Assembly: GCA_009884515.1 (NCBI GenBank)
Contig: RHHX01000002.1
Span: forward strand, 124,001 to 188,000
Length of the DNA stretch: 64,000 bases
Source of the DNA: Candidatus Mycoplasma liparidae
GTDB lineage: Bacteria > Bacillota_I > Bacilli_A > Mycoplasmatales > Mycoplasmoidaceae
Direction of reading: 5' to 3'
Position numbers and translations under genes: made by a program. The notes under the pieces were generated by a model. It ran no database searches. It was not told the origin of the DNA and saw nothing but the letters and a program-made list of their open reading frames with translations. Below are positions 11,843 to 23,110 of this stretch, in pieces (the stretch's first letter is position 1; each line of letters starts with the position of its first letter).

Positions 11843-12706
11843 ATGCATAAAAGTACTAGCAAAACCTTATTATCAGTTTTATTGGGAGGTGCATTTCTTT
11901 CAATTTTATTACCAATTACATTATTAAGTAATAATGTAAATCTAACTTTAGACGAAAATACTTCATCAAGTATAAAATCAAGAAATACTTCTAAAATAGA
12001 AAAAATATTTACTAAAGCTGATGCTGATCTGCTTATTGCAAGTAAGGGATTAAATTGAGATGGTAATTTAGTAGCAAATGATTTTATTGGTTATACTAGT
12101 ATTGGTGATTTTGCTTTTGTTAATAATCAAGAATTAAAAGCAGTAACTTTATCAGATACTATTATAACAATTGGTATTGGTGCTTTTTTTGGAGCAACTG
12201 GTTTCACTACTATTGATTTACCTGCTGCAACAGGTATTGGTGATTATGCTTTTATGTATGCAACTAGTTTAACTACTATTGATTTACCTGCTGCAACAGG
12301 TATTGGTGATTATGCTTTTATGCAAGCAACTAGTTTAACTACTATTGATTTACCTGCTGCAACAAGTATTGGTGATGGTGCTTTTCAAGATGCAATTGGT
12401 TTAACTACTATTAGTTTACCTGCTGTTGTAATTATTGGTAAAAATGCCTTTAAAGGAACAACAAGCATAGTTGATGGCGGAATTAAATTAAAACCCAGTT
12501 TTGAAACAAATAGTATTAATGCTACTTTTTGGGGAACTACTAGTGATAAAATTCAATGATTTAGAAGTAATAATGTATTTTTTTATATTATTATAGGTGC
12601 TTCAGTTGGTAGTCTTTTATTAATCGGTTTAACTGTTGGAGGAATCTTAATGTATCGTAAAAAAACTCAAGGTTCAACTAAATCTAAAGGAGTTGTTTAT
12701 GAATAG
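11843..12706 (+). CDS. BspA-like leucine-rich repeat surface protein
   Basis: 287 residues; ATG 11843 after aaagggg. N-terminal hydrophobic signal/anchor (VLLGGAFLSILLPITLLS), the conserved KIFTKADADLLIASKG block, then four to five 22-residue LRR_5 repeats of the type TTIDLPAATGIGDYAF.., and a C-terminal membrane span IIIGASVGSLLLIGLTVGG followed by YRKK and a charged tail. It is a paralogue of 1753-2403 but has more repeats and a longer tail. Its promoter carries the (TA)10 spacer, so expression is probably switched. It overlaps the next gene by eight bases. Confidence 0.85.
12206..12425 (+). repeat. 66-bp tandem repeats in the LRR gene
   Basis: Copies beginning actactattgatttacct at 12206, 12272 and 12338, with a more diverged one at 12404. 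The first three are almost identical in DNA, so unequal recombination could add or remove whole 22-residue leucine-rich repeats without breaking the frame. Confidence 0.8.
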
Positions 12707-13214
12707 AAAAGAAGAATTAGTAGCTGATCGTGTTGCTATTAAATTAGCTGATGAAAAGGCAGAAGTAACGATAAATATTATGAAAAGGGCTGAATATAAT
12801 ATTCAGAATCTTAATAGTATATTATCACGTATGAAGTGAACTTCAATATTGAATATTGTACTTATAATTCTTGCTATTATTGTTATTAGTATTGGATTTA
12901 GTTTAGGTAATAATCTTATTGTTATTATTATTGGATTAGTTTTATTTATTATATTTTTAGTATTAAATATAAAAAATAGTTTAACAATATTAAGACATCG
13001 TTGAAAATATATTACACAAGGTCTTTATAAAGTTGATGCTTTTGAAGAAATTGATAGTATCAAAAAAAAGTTTGGATTTTTAACATTATTTTTATTTTGT
13101 CCAGTTTTTTCTTTAATTTTCGCTAATAAAGCTATGATTGCTAATGAAGAAGCTCAAAAAGTGGCAAATGACTTTAGAGAAGATGTTCAAGCTGATAAAA
13201 TGAATAAAATATAA
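12699..13214 (+). CDS. Two-to-three-span membrane protein coupled to the surface antigen
   Basis: 171 residues. ATG 12699 overlaps the end of the LRR gene, with AAAGGAG upstream, so it is translated from the same message. The N-terminus is charged (ELVADRVAIKLADEKAEV), followed by a hydrophobic hairpin (ILNIVLIILAIIVISIGF and IVIIIGLVLFIIFLVL), a soluble linker, a further span LTLFLFCPVFSLIFA, and an amphipathic tail. No family recognised. The tight coupling hints at a role in presenting or anchoring the LRR protein. Confidence 0.65.
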
Positions 13215-13324
13215 TTGAATTTTATTAATTACCTATATATTTTTGAAAAATGAATCTAAATTTAGAAAACTATAATGATGCAAAATGTATAAATTTAATT
13301 TTTATAGATATATTAAAATACTAG

Positions 13325-13374
13325 AACAATAAAAAAATAACTCAAAGATATCTTTGAGTTATTTTTTTATTGTT
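13325..13374. terminator. 50-base perfect palindrome, bidirectional terminator
   Basis: The left arm runs from aacaat through the A run and ctcaaaga; the right arm is its exact complement ending attgtt. U-tracts occur on both strands. It ends the surface operon and isolates the next R-M operon. Confidence 0.8.
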
Positions 13375-13467
13375 TACAAATCTTGAAAATGATCGATTTT
13401 ATATGATCATTTCTTCTAAAAGATCATATAAATAAAATAGATAAGATTTTATTTTAAGGATTAATAA

Positions 13468-14368
<901 letters not shown>

Positions 14369-14394
14369 TTAAAAATAACAATACCTGATTAATT

Positions 14395-15225
14395 ATGAAT
14401 ATAAAATTACAAAAATATATTGAAACTTTAACATTAACAAACAGAACTTTAGATAAGTTAGTTGATATTGATAAAGTTAAAAATAATATGGCTAAAATCC
14501 AAATGGATTTAAATTCTTTAAATTACATTTTATCAACTTCAGTTGAACAAACTTTAGCTAAAATAGATGAGTTATGAGCAGAAAATGAAAATTGCTTTAA
14601 ATCTGTTCTATTAATTTTAGCCGTTAAAGAAAATAAGATGTTAATTATTCACAATAACATTGATATTGAAATTAAAGAACTTATCAAAACTAAAGAAGGA
14701 GTTAAAACTCTTCTAATTGAAACTTCTATGATTGAATTACTATCAAATGGAAGTATTAAAAACTTAGTTGATTACTGTTATGGTATTGAAGTTGGTATGG
14801 ATACTAATGCTCGTAAAAATAGAGGGGGTTCAAAACCTGAACTCTATATTGAATCTGAATTAAAAAATATTTTTAAAGATCGAAAAGAAATAATAATAAC
14901 TACTCAATCGATTGTTTTAAAAAATGGTGAAATTGAATTATTAGATAATAAAAGATTTGATATAGTAATTAAAAATATTAAAACTAATAAAATTATCTTA
15001 ATTGAAATTTCTTGATTTAATGCTGGTGGATCTAAAATAAATTCAAATGCTAAAGAATATAATGAATATAACGAACTAATTAAAAAAATTGATAATTTGA
15101 AATTTATTTGATTAGCAGATGGCAAAGGAATGACTAGTATTAAAAAGAATTTAGAAAAATTTATTGATCATGACTTTATTTATAATCATGAACAATTTTT
15201 AAACGAAATTAAAAAATTAATTTAA
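14395..15225 (+). CDS. DpnII/MboI-like restriction endonuclease (GATC)
   Basis: 276 residues. The block EVGMDTNARKNRGG at mid-protein is a signature of the DpnII/MboI family. It is followed by a PD-(D/E)XK-like core: KRFDIVIKN and KIILIEISWF, with aspartate and a glutamate at the active-site positions. TGA-Trp codons occur inside. It starts 27 bases after the methylase stop without a convincing ribosome site, so its translation may depend on the upstream gene. The expected target is unmethylated GATC. Confidence 0.85.
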
Positions 15226-15226
15226 G

Positions 15227-15267
15227 ATAAAACATCTAAAATAATTGAATTATTTTAGATGTTTTAT
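15227..15267 (+). terminator. Terminator of the GATC R-M operon
   Basis: A 20-bp perfect stem (ataaaacatctaaaataatt and its complement) around one G, two bases after the endonuclease stop. Confidence 0.8.
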
Positions 15268-15354
15268 GTTATACATAAATAAGGATGATTAAATTAATAA
15301 ATAATATTATGATTGCACAATTATCTAGAAACAAAAATAATTTAAAGGAATAAA

Positions 15355-15708
15355 ATGGAAAACAAAGAAAAATTAGAAAAAACAAGGACAAATGTTACTG
15401 ATCCTAATGTTAATAAAAAAACATCTAGTAGTTGAGTAACTAGTGAATTTCTTATGGAAAAAGTAAGAAAAATAACTTCCAACAATAGTAAAGCATGAAA
15501 ATTTTTTTGATTCCCACCAGTTAGTATTTATTTCAATATAAAAGTAGGAATTTTAGTTGGAAGTTTGCATAATGAAATAGAAGATAAAGAAAAATGAAGA
15601 ACATTGATTATATGCACTGCATTCATACCATTCATACCTATATCTCAAATATTAACATCTACACGTCTATCTAAACTTAAAAATAAGTTAACTTATGGGG
15701 ATGATTAA
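15355..15708 (+). CDS. Small membrane protein, unknown
   Basis: 117 residues; ATG 15355 after aaaggaataaa. The soluble basic N-terminus (about 55 residues) is followed by a hydrophobic hairpin: FPPVSIYFNIKVGILVGSL and TLIICTAFIPFIPISQIL. No family recognised. It opens the cluster of small membrane proteins but lacks their TDWKN motif. Confidence 0.55.
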
Positions 15709-15813
15709 TATAATTATTATATGATAAAAGTAAAAATAAAAATGAGTAATCAAGAAACTGAAATTAATAATAGTTATTAAGTAAAAATTAATCTGAATAT
15801 AATATATAAGGGT

Positions 15814-15843
15814 AAAATAATAGGATTGTTATCCTATTATTTT
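15814..15843 (+). terminator. Hairpin terminator
   Basis: Stem aaaataatagga with tcctattatttt and T run, between two membrane-protein genes. A 12-codon frame (MSNQETEINNSY) just upstream looks like a leftover of a lost gene. Confidence 0.7.
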
Positions 15844-15881
15844 TAATATAATAACATTTTATAAATATCAAGGCGATTAAA

Positions 15882-16232
15882 ATGAGTAAAAAAACAATTA
15901 CAATTGAAGAATATTATTTAATGAGTAAAAGATTATCAATTCTTAAAAAATGGTCACTTGCTTCAATTTGACTTTTTATTTTAAGTTTAATTACATTAAT
16001 AGTTTTAATTTCTAATCCTTATTGATGAATTCCGTTAATTATAATTGGATTAACTTTTTTGATTAACTTTTTTTTGGGTTTTGCTATTTTAGTTACTAAT
16101 TGAAAAAATGAAGCAATTATTAAAGATGCTAATTTATGAGGAATATTAACGTTAATATTATTTGGACCAATATCTTCTTTAATTTTTGTTGCAAGAGCAA
16201 AAAATTTTAATTCATTGACTTCTGTTGAATAA
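15882..16232 (+). CDS. TDWKN-family membrane protein A
   Basis: 116 residues with three hydrophobic spans. It carries the family signature in the second half: TNWKNEAIIKDANLWGILTL followed by ILFGPISSLIFVARAKN. The related genes are at 16392, 18360, 18822 (plus strand) and 25085, 26796 (minus strand). Function unknown. The repeated W-K-N and GPISS motifs within a membrane hairpin suggest a conserved assembly or channel-like element, but that is speculative. Confidence 0.7.
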
Positions 16233-16244
16233 ATTAAAATCATT

Positions 16245-16296
16245 GATATTAACTGAAAAAATAAAAAAGGTGAAAAATCTTAATTAAGTTTATAGA
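16245..16296 (+). pseudogene. 3' scrap of a GIY-YIG/DUF4357 gene
   Basis: The bases encode WKNKKGEK and then the untranslated tail tttatagaaaataagac, nearly the same as the end of the gene at 17402-18274 (WKNKKGE...YRK, ataagacaaaataactt). The DNA after it, up to the ATG at 16392, also matches the DNA between 18275 and 18360. A GIY-YIG-plus-membrane-protein unit was therefore duplicated and one nuclease copy was deleted down to this scrap. Confidence 0.65.
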
Positions 16297-16391
16297 AAAT
16301 AAGACAAAATAACTTGATTATGGCTATGAATATATAAAAATCTAATATTTATTTTTAAAAAGTTATAATTTTTAAAAGATAGCAGTTAAAA

Positions 16392-17144
16392 ATGAATAAA
16401 AAACTTTTAATCATTAAGATATTAGCAATTATTTCATTATGTTTAATTCCTTTGGTTGTAATTCCTTTGGGTGGAATAATTATTATTTTTATTAATATTG
16501 TTTCAGCAATTATAATTTTGGCTACTGATTGAAAAAATAAAGAAATTAATAATAATAAAACTATATGAGGAATTTTGACATTATTGTTATTAGGACCAAT
16601 ATCTTCATTAGTATTTTCTATTCAGTCTATAAATATTTATCGATCTATTAATGATAATTATGATGATATAGATAACAATCAAAAACAAGCAGATAATTAT
16701 GTTGAAGAAAGAATTAGTCATAAATCTGAAAATCAATATTTTAAATATACTGATAATCAAGAAGAAGATATAAATTCTTATTTAATACATTCAAGATTAT
16801 TACAAATTAAAAATTTATCAATTGCTTCATTGGTTAGTTTTATTTTATCAACAATTCTTTTAATAATTTTTTCATTTACAATTCCATTTATAATTTGAAT
16901 TCCTATCATTGGCATTTCTTTATCAGGAATTATTAATATTATTTTAGGTATTTTAATTTTAACTACTAATTGAAGAAATAAAGATGTTATTAAAGACGCA
17001 CTTATTTGAGGATTATTAACATTAATATTAATAATACCTGGACCAATAAGTTCTTTAATATTTATATCAAGAGCTAAAAATCTAAAATCACTAGAAACTA
17101 TTGATAATTCAAGTAGTGAAAAACAAGATCAAGAGATACAATAG
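16392..17144 (+). CDS. Two-domain TDWKN-family membrane protein B
   Basis: 250 residues, made of two family units in tandem. Unit 1 (1-85) has TDWKNKEINNNKTIWGIL and LLLGPISSLVF. A charged linker of about 60 residues follows (DDIDNNQKQADNYVEER..). Unit 2 has TNWRNKDVIKDALIWGLL and IPGPISSLIFISRAKN. It looks like a fusion of two neighbouring family genes. About seven hydrophobic spans are expected in all. Confidence 0.75.
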
Positions 17145-17401
17145 ATTAATAATACCTTGATGTTTATGTTCAAATTCTATATATCGATTGAAAAGAGATA
17201 AACTTAATATTAAAAAACCTGAATCAGAATAAAACTAATTTTCATGATTTTAAGGAAAAAGTTTTAGAAAAATTGATAATTAATTAGATAAAGATATTTA
17301 AATTTAATAATAATTATTAAGTAAAAATTAATATAATATAAATTAGAATAATGACTTGATTTGTTATTTTTTTATTAAATCATAAAAAAAGGGTTTCAAC
17401 A
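17145..17401 (+). other. Intergenic region with gene scraps
   Basis: No gene. Short coding-like scraps occur near 17170-17290. The stretch ttattaagtaaaaattaat at about 17315-17335 also occurs near 15774, upstream of gene A, and marks the duplicated upstream region. Confidence 0.4.
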
Positions 17402-18274
17402 ATGAATACTGATATCAAAAAAAATATTTTAAGAACAATAGTTGATATGGGTGAATTAAAAGGTTTTAAAATTCACAGATGAAATAGAACTAATTTAAGT
17501 TGTTTTGAAATTCCAAGAAATTTAATTAAAGCTGTAAAAGATATAGAACATATAAATAATTCAGGTATTTATTTTTTGATTAATGAAGAAAATAATAGTT
17601 TATATATTGGTCAAACAACTGATATTTTAAATCGATTAACTGATCATAATAGAAGTGAAAAAGAATTTACAAAAGCTATTGCCTTTGTAACTGATAATAA
17701 TGATTTATCAAAAACATTTATTGATTTCTTAGAATGATATTATATATCAGAATTAAAAAATGGAAAATCATGAAAAATGATGAATGAAGAAAAGAGAGAG
17801 AAAAAACCAAATATTGATCAATTTGAAGAAATTCAAATATTAAATTTAATTCTGGAAATAGATTCTTTATTATTTTGTACTGGAATTATTTTAACTGAAA
17901 GAAAAAATATTAATAAAACAAGTGAAATATTTACTTGTAATAAATCAGAGTCTGTATTTGAAAACGGAAAAATAACTATCTTAGCTAATTCTACTCTTCC
18001 TTTTATTGAAGAAAAAAAAGATAAAATGGATGTTAATAATACTTATTATCATGAAAATTATAAAATACTATCAGATATGCAAAATCAATTAATAGATTGA
18101 GAAACAGAAGGTATTATTAAAAGAGATAATGGAGAATATAAAGTTCTTATAGACATTAAACTATTATTCCCAACTAAAGCAGCAATGTATGCAAAAGGTC
18201 AATACTCTGCTAGTGGTTGAGAAGACTGAAAAAATAAAAAAGGAGAAACTCTTAATCAAGTTTATAGAAAATAA
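17402..18274 (+). CDS. GIY-YIG nuclease with DUF4357-like C-terminus
   Basis: 290 residues. The GIY-YIG domain is at about 53-140: GIYFLI (55-60) and LYIGQTTDILNRLTDH (67-82), with the arginine of the family and a late glutamate in FLEWYYI. The C-terminus ends YSASGWEDWKNKKGETLNQVYRK, typical of DUF4357 domains that follow many bacterial GIY-YIG domains. The intact gene lies between TDWKN genes B and C. Two broken GIY-YIG relatives of another type are at 19745 and 41313. Confidence 0.8.
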
Positions 18275-18359
18275 GACAAAATAACTTAATTATAGTTATG
18301 AATATAAAAATCTTATTTTATTTTTAAAAAGTTATAATTTTAAAAGATAAGAGTTAAAA

Positions 18360-18758
18360 ATGAATAAAATTACAAATAATGAAAAAATATCCTTAATTAA
18401 AAAAATTTCAACTATTAAAGTATTAGCAATTATTTCATTGTGTTTAATTCCTTTAGGTGTAGTAGTTTTTTTCTTTGCAAATATGCTATTGCTACTAATA
18501 ATATCTTGATTATTAGTAATAGTTCCTTCTATTATTAGTTTTGTTTCAGCAATTATAATTTTGGCTACTGATTGAAAAAATAAAGAAATTAATAATAATA
18601 AAACTATATGAGGAATTTTAACATTATTGTTATTAGGACCAATATCTTCATTAGTATTTTCTATTCAATCTATAAATATTTATAAATCTAATGATGCTGT
18701 TTTGAATGATGTTAAGAAGTATAAAAAACAAGAAGATAATCATGATGATAAAATCTAA
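18360..18758 (+). CDS. TDWKN-family membrane protein C
   Basis: 132 residues. The region from ILATDWKNKEINNNKTIWGI to GPISSLVFSIQSINIYKS is almost identical to unit 1 of protein B, and the 60 bases upstream of both ATGs match, so B and C are recent duplicates. It has three hydrophobic spans and a charged tail KKYKKQEDNHDDKI. Confidence 0.75.
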
Positions 18759-18821
18759 AACTAAGGAAATAAAATAATTATTTATATATAGTATAAATTA
18801 TAATTTATGAGGTATTAAAAT

Positions 18822-19112
18822 ATGGAATCAAAAAATTTAACAATAATTACTAATCCGCTTATTAATGAAGCAACTAAAATAAGAACTTTATCAATTGTTG
18901 GTATTGTTCTTATTTTTACAGTTATTGGAATTTTTGCAACAATTATTATTTCTATAGTATTTGGTATTAAAATATTATCTATTGATTGAAAAGATGAAGA
19001 AATTAATAATGATAAATTATTATGAGGATTATTAACATTATTAGTATTAGGACCAATATCTTCTTTAATTTTTGCTAATACTACTTTAAATAAATTATGT
19101 TTATTTTCTTAG
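18822..19112 (+). CDS. TDWKN-family membrane protein D
   Basis: 96 residues with two to three spans. Signature SIDWKDEEINNDKLLWGLL and LVLGPISSLIF. It ends in KLCLFS*, and the following DNA (19110-19215) resembles scraps of the GIY-YIG C-terminus and of the NDAV tail of protein C, so its natural C-terminus was probably replaced by recombination. Confidence 0.7.
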
Positions 19113-19222
19113 ACATTAGATTACCAACTAAATATTTATCTATATTAGATCTACCATTTTCAAATTTTTTCCATCAATATCTCTTATTTTTAAATTTATT
19201 ATGTCAATACTAATGATGCTGT

Positions 19223-19253
19223 AAAAAAACTCACCTAATAGGTGAGTTTTTTT
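19223..19253. terminator. Bidirectional hairpin terminator
   Basis: Stem aaaaaaactcacct with aggtgagttttttt. It separates the plus-strand membrane cluster from the minus-strand RidA fragment. Confidence 0.75.
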
Positions 19254-19274
19254 ATAAATGATTTTAATTTTTAT

Positions 19275-19740
19275 TTAGAACATTTTCTTGGAACTGGAGG
19301 AGTTCCTTCAACATTACCAACAACAGCATCAATTTGAACTAATGCATCATGATCACTATTAGCAACTTGAACAATTCTTCCTACCGGAATTGAATTTAGG
19401 GAAGAAAGTTTTTAAAACTTCTGAAATTGTATCAATATCTGAAATATTTTTAACGAAAATATTTAATTTAACAACATCAGCCATTTCATGTTTAACATCT
19501 TCAAGAATAGCTTTCATATTTTCTAAACATTGAGCAGTTTGTTCTTTGATTCCACCACTTACTAATTTATTATCAGCATCAACTGGAAATTGAGAAGAAA
19601 TATGATTGTAATGACTAAAAGCAACTGAATGTGATAAATGTCCACATCTATAAACTTTAGTAGTGTTATTAGCTTCAATAACAAGTCCATGACGATCTTC
19701 AATTAATTGATGGGAAGTTCCATCTCTATGAAAAATGTTT
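19275..19740 (-). pseudogene. Truncated RidA-domain protein (third copy)
   Basis: The C-terminal RidA domain of the triple-domain gene at 21731-23014, nearly identical in DNA (for example ggaggagttccttcaa near 19300). A frameshift lies near 19393, and the upstream two thirds are missing beyond about 19740, where GIY-YIG-like sequence begins. It is the residue of a recombination event. Confidence 0.8.
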
Positions 19741-19744
19741 TAAC

Positions 19745-20070
19745 TTTGATTCCAAAGTATTTTCAAGCAAAATAAATACTTTAATATTGAATGATTAGCT
19801 TCAAAAAGAGATAGTTCTATTATAAGTACGAACTCTCCAGATATTTATGTTATTTTAAATAAAACAAAAGAACTTTACTATGTTGGACAATCAAAAAATG
19901 TATTAAAAAGAATAAGATCTTATTTTATTGCAAAAGGCAATGGTGATGTTTATGATGATTTCAAATATAATAATTTATTTGAAATCACATTCATAAATGT
20001 TCAGAATTAGAATTAAATTCAATAGAAAAAATGTTTATTGAAAAATATAAAAGTTCTAATAAATTTAGAT
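19745..20070 (+). pseudogene. Broken GIY-YIG nuclease fragment
   Basis: Reads SPDIYVILNKTKELYYVGQS, then KNVLKRIRSYFIAKGNGDVY, and is then cut by frame loss after FINVQN, with a LINLDSI-like tail. Start and end are lost. It is the same gene type as the pseudogene at 41313-41673, and both stand upstream of a YbjQ-family gene in the same orientation relative to it. Confidence 0.75.
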
Positions 20071-20145
20071 AGTATAATATCACTAAATGCAATTATTATT
20101 AAATAATAAAATCATTATTAATTAATAGATCATGAGGAGAAATAT

Positions 20146-20379
20146 ATGTTAGTTATAACATCTGAAAATATACCAGGTAAAAAATATGAAATCATTGGAT
20201 TTGTATCAGCAAATAGAACTATGAGTATTTTCGCTAAAACAGAAATTGATAAAGTTAAAAATAAACTAATTAATGAAGCAGAGGCATTAGGAGCTGATGC
20301 TATTATTGCTGTTAAACTTTTTTCTACAGCTAATAGTTCAACTGCTATGTATGGAACTGCTGTTAAGTTTGTTGAATAG
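20146..20379 (+). CDS. YbjQ/UPF0145 family protein
   Basis: 77 residues, somewhat shorter than the usual 100-110. It shows the family pattern: LVITSENIPGKKYEIIGFV near the start, INEAEALGADAIIAVKLF in the middle, and MYGTAVKFV at the end. ATG 20146 follows a strong aggaga site. Function is poorly known (a proposed metal-binding or oligomeric ring protein). A second copy of the same length is at 39646-39879, with matching upstream DNA. Confidence 0.85.
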   Translation: MLVITSENIPGKKYEIIGFVSANRTMSIFAKTEIDKVKNKLINEAEALGADAIIAVKLFSTANSSTAMYGTAVKFVE

Positions 20380-20404
20380 GTGCTTCAAGAAAAATGTAAA
20401 TAAT

Positions 20405-20438
20405 AAAAAAAACTCATTTAATTAAATGAGTTTTTTTT
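20405..20438. terminator. Hairpin terminator
   Basis: Stem aaaaaactcattt with aaatgagtttttt. Similar hairpins end the YbjQ copy at 39586 and the RidA gene at 32824. Confidence 0.7.
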
Positions 20439-20454
20439 ATTATTATTGTTTTAA

Positions 20455-20705
20455 TTATTAGATTTGTCTCTATTACACTTGATATTAACAGCTTGTAAAT
20501 TATCAATAGAGATCAACCTTTAGATTTAGGTACAAGCATATTCACTATTAGGTTATTCACTTTCATGAGCTGCATATAACATATTTCCGCAACTTTTTAT
20601 AATACATAATTTGTGATTTTCATCACATCTGTTTTCAGTACACTTACAATCTTTAGCTTTATCTCAAACTTTTTTATTTTTAATAACTCTACTCAGACAC
20701 CTATT
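20455..20705 (-). pseudogene. Broken HNH endonuclease (third copy)
   Basis: The reverse strand reads KKVWDKAKDCKCTENRCDEN, HKLCIIKSCGNMLYAAHESE, then a stop and a deletion where WNIDHI should be, and resumes SIDNLQAVNIKCNRDKSNN. It is homologous to 6991-7260 and 36315-36596 but lacks the catalytic core. Confidence 0.75.
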
Positions 20706-20739
20706 AAATTTTAATAAAAACATTTAAACAAACAAGTTT

Positions 20740-21680
20740 TTTATATAGAATTTAACTAAGTTTTAGCTAAATGCATCATTTCAAATTTTAAATCTTCTAA
20801 ATCCTCTTTAGTTAAATCTTCATTATCAAAAGCACTTGGCATTTTAAATTCTATTTTTCACTATTTCTTTTTATTTTGTGGATCTCATAATCTCTGAATA
20901 ACTTATATGTATTACATTTTAAATTACTTATTCTATTATTTCAATAATTAAAACAATTTAGTGATCTTCATTCCAAAGCAATAACAGAATTATCTTTTAT
21001 AAATTCAATTATTTTATTTTCAATTTCATTACCTTCTTTTTCATCTTTTAATTCATTAGCAGAAGAATAAACATACAACTTATTTTTCCAAAATAGATTC
21101 ATATATTTCTAAATATTTTCTCATGCCTTTACTTCAATTTAAATGATATCCAAAATGTCTAAGTATATTGATTAAATAAGGAAAAATCTTTTATTTCTAT
21201 TTGCAAAAGTATGTCTTCTTAAAAGATTAATAAATATTTGACCTATAAAATCAAATATTGTTTTATTAGGTATATTTATATAGTTATTATGATAAATCAA
21301 AATAGCATTATTTATTATTCCAATAATTCTGTTTTTCGTTGTATTTTTGAGTTCGACAGTTTCATTATTTATTCTGATAGCTTCAATAATAGATGTTAAA
21401 GTTTCTAATAAAAGATCATGAAAAATAATGAATTCAAAAGTAACAAATATTTCTTCAGCATCACTAAATTTACTTTTGAATAAAAATTTATTAAGGTCAT
21501 CATCAAATATTAATAAAGAATTTTTATGTGTTTTATGAAAATATTCAGTTGGATTGTCTAAAGAGTCTCTAATACAAAATATACTATTTTTTTCATATGT
21601 AGTTTTACCTTTTAAATAACAATATTTTAAGTATGTAATAAAAACCAATATTTCGTATAAAATTAAGTTTATAAAAAAAA
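20740..21680 (-). pseudogene. Broken Doc/Fic-like gene plus small partner gene
   Basis: The mirror copy of 32994-33839. The frame SLDNPTEYFHKTHKNSL... through HTFANRNKRF (Fic motif, normally HPFANGNKR) is open for about 170 codons, but the true start MKKIVYFVL is in another frame and the part after NKRF is lost to frameshifts. Scraps IIEFIKDNSVIALEWRS and, at about 20760-20860, MPSAFDNEDLTKEDLEDL and HLAKT match the end of the Fic region and the small partner of the intact copy. Confidence 0.75.
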
Positions 21681-21711
21681 ACATTAACTAAAAGTTAATG
21701 TTTTTTTTTTA
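21673..21711 (-). terminator. Terminator of the RidA-repeat gene
   Basis: Stem aaaaaaacattaact with agttaatgttttttt just past the minus-strand stop at 21731. Confidence 0.75.
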
Positions 21712-21730
21712 TAAATTATATTTAATTAAA

Positions 21731-23014
21731 TTATTTACAACATTTTCTTGCAACTGGAGGAGTTCCTTCAGCATTACCAACAACAGCATCAATTTGAACT
21801 AATGCATCATGATCAATATTAGCAACTTCAACAATTCTTCCCGCTGGAATTAATTTAGGGAAGAAAGTTTTTAAAACTTCAGAAACAGCATCAACATCAA
21901 CAATATTTTTAACGAAAATATTCAATTTAACAACATCAGCTAAATCATGTTCAACATCTTCAAGAATAGCTTTCATATTTTCTAAACATTGAGCAGTTTG
22001 TTCTTTGATTCCACCACTTACTAATTTATTATCAGCATCAACTGGAAATTGAGAAGAAATATGATTGTAATGACTAAAAGCAACTGAATGTGATAAATGT
22101 CCACATCTATAAACTTTAGTAGTGTTATTAGCTTCAATAACAAGTCCATGACGATCTTCAATTAATTGAGGAGGAGTTCCATCTCCATGAGAAATAACTG
22201 TTTCAACTTGAACTAAGGCATCTTGAGGTAAATCAGTAACTTCAATAATACTTAAAGCTGGAAAGTAATCAACTGCTCTAGCAATAGCTGAATCTGGAAA
22301 GAATGTTTTATACATTTCTTTAATTGCAACTGTATTTTTTAAATCTTTTGTATAAATATTTACTTTTACAATATCATCAAATGGAACATCAATGTTTAAT
22401 AAAATGTTTTTAACATTTGTTAAAGCTTGTTTTAATTGTTCTTTGACTGTAGTACCAACAACTTTATTTGTTTTAGGATCTAGTGGTAATTGAGTTGTAA
22501 TGTTATTATAATGGCTAAAAGCAATTGATTGTGAGCATAAATCTCATTTAGGTGCTTTATCAGTATTTGTAATAACTTGAACAATATCACCAGCTTGAGG
22601 AGCATTAGGAATAGTTCCCTCTCCACAAGTAATAACAGCTTCAATTTGAACTAATGCGTTTAATGGGATATCTTTAACAATAACTTGTGTTATTGTTGGT
22701 AAATGTGAAGTAAAGATTGTTTTATAAACTTTTGCAACAATTGCCATATCTGTTAATGATTTAGTAAACATTGTTATTCTAATAACATCATCATTTACAT
22801 GGTTAATGCTTTTGATAACTTCTTCAAGATTTTTGAATGATTGAATTGCTTGTTCTTTAATTCCGCCAGCTACTAATTCGTTTGTTACCTGGTCTAATGG
22901 TAATTGAGCTGAAAGATAGTTATAATGACTAAAAGCTACTGTTTGTGAAAAATCACAAATCCCCTTAGCTGCTTTATCAGTATTTCTTGCTAATACTACA
23001 TTGAAGTTACTCAT
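21731..23014 (-). CDS. Triple RidA (YjgF/YER057c/UK114) domain protein, copy 1
   Basis: 427 residues, three successive Rid domains of about 140. Each opens with AFSHYNxxSxQxPxD, continues with GGIKEQ or TVKEQ and ends ALVQVExVI..GEGT or GDGT. Single-domain RidA proteins hydrolyse reactive imines made by PLP enzymes; three fused domains could fold as an intramolecular trimer. The arginine that contacts substrate in RidA is not at its usual place in any domain, so deaminase activity is uncertain. It is a near duplicate of 31528-32799, inverted, and likewise adjoins a Doc/Fic-like gene. Confidence 0.85.
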
Positions 23015-23110
23015 ATTTGTCCTTTATTTTTAATTTAAAAAATTTATTATATATAAAATATTATCACCATTTTTATAAATTTAATAATAATAAAATATTA
23101 CTATTATTTT

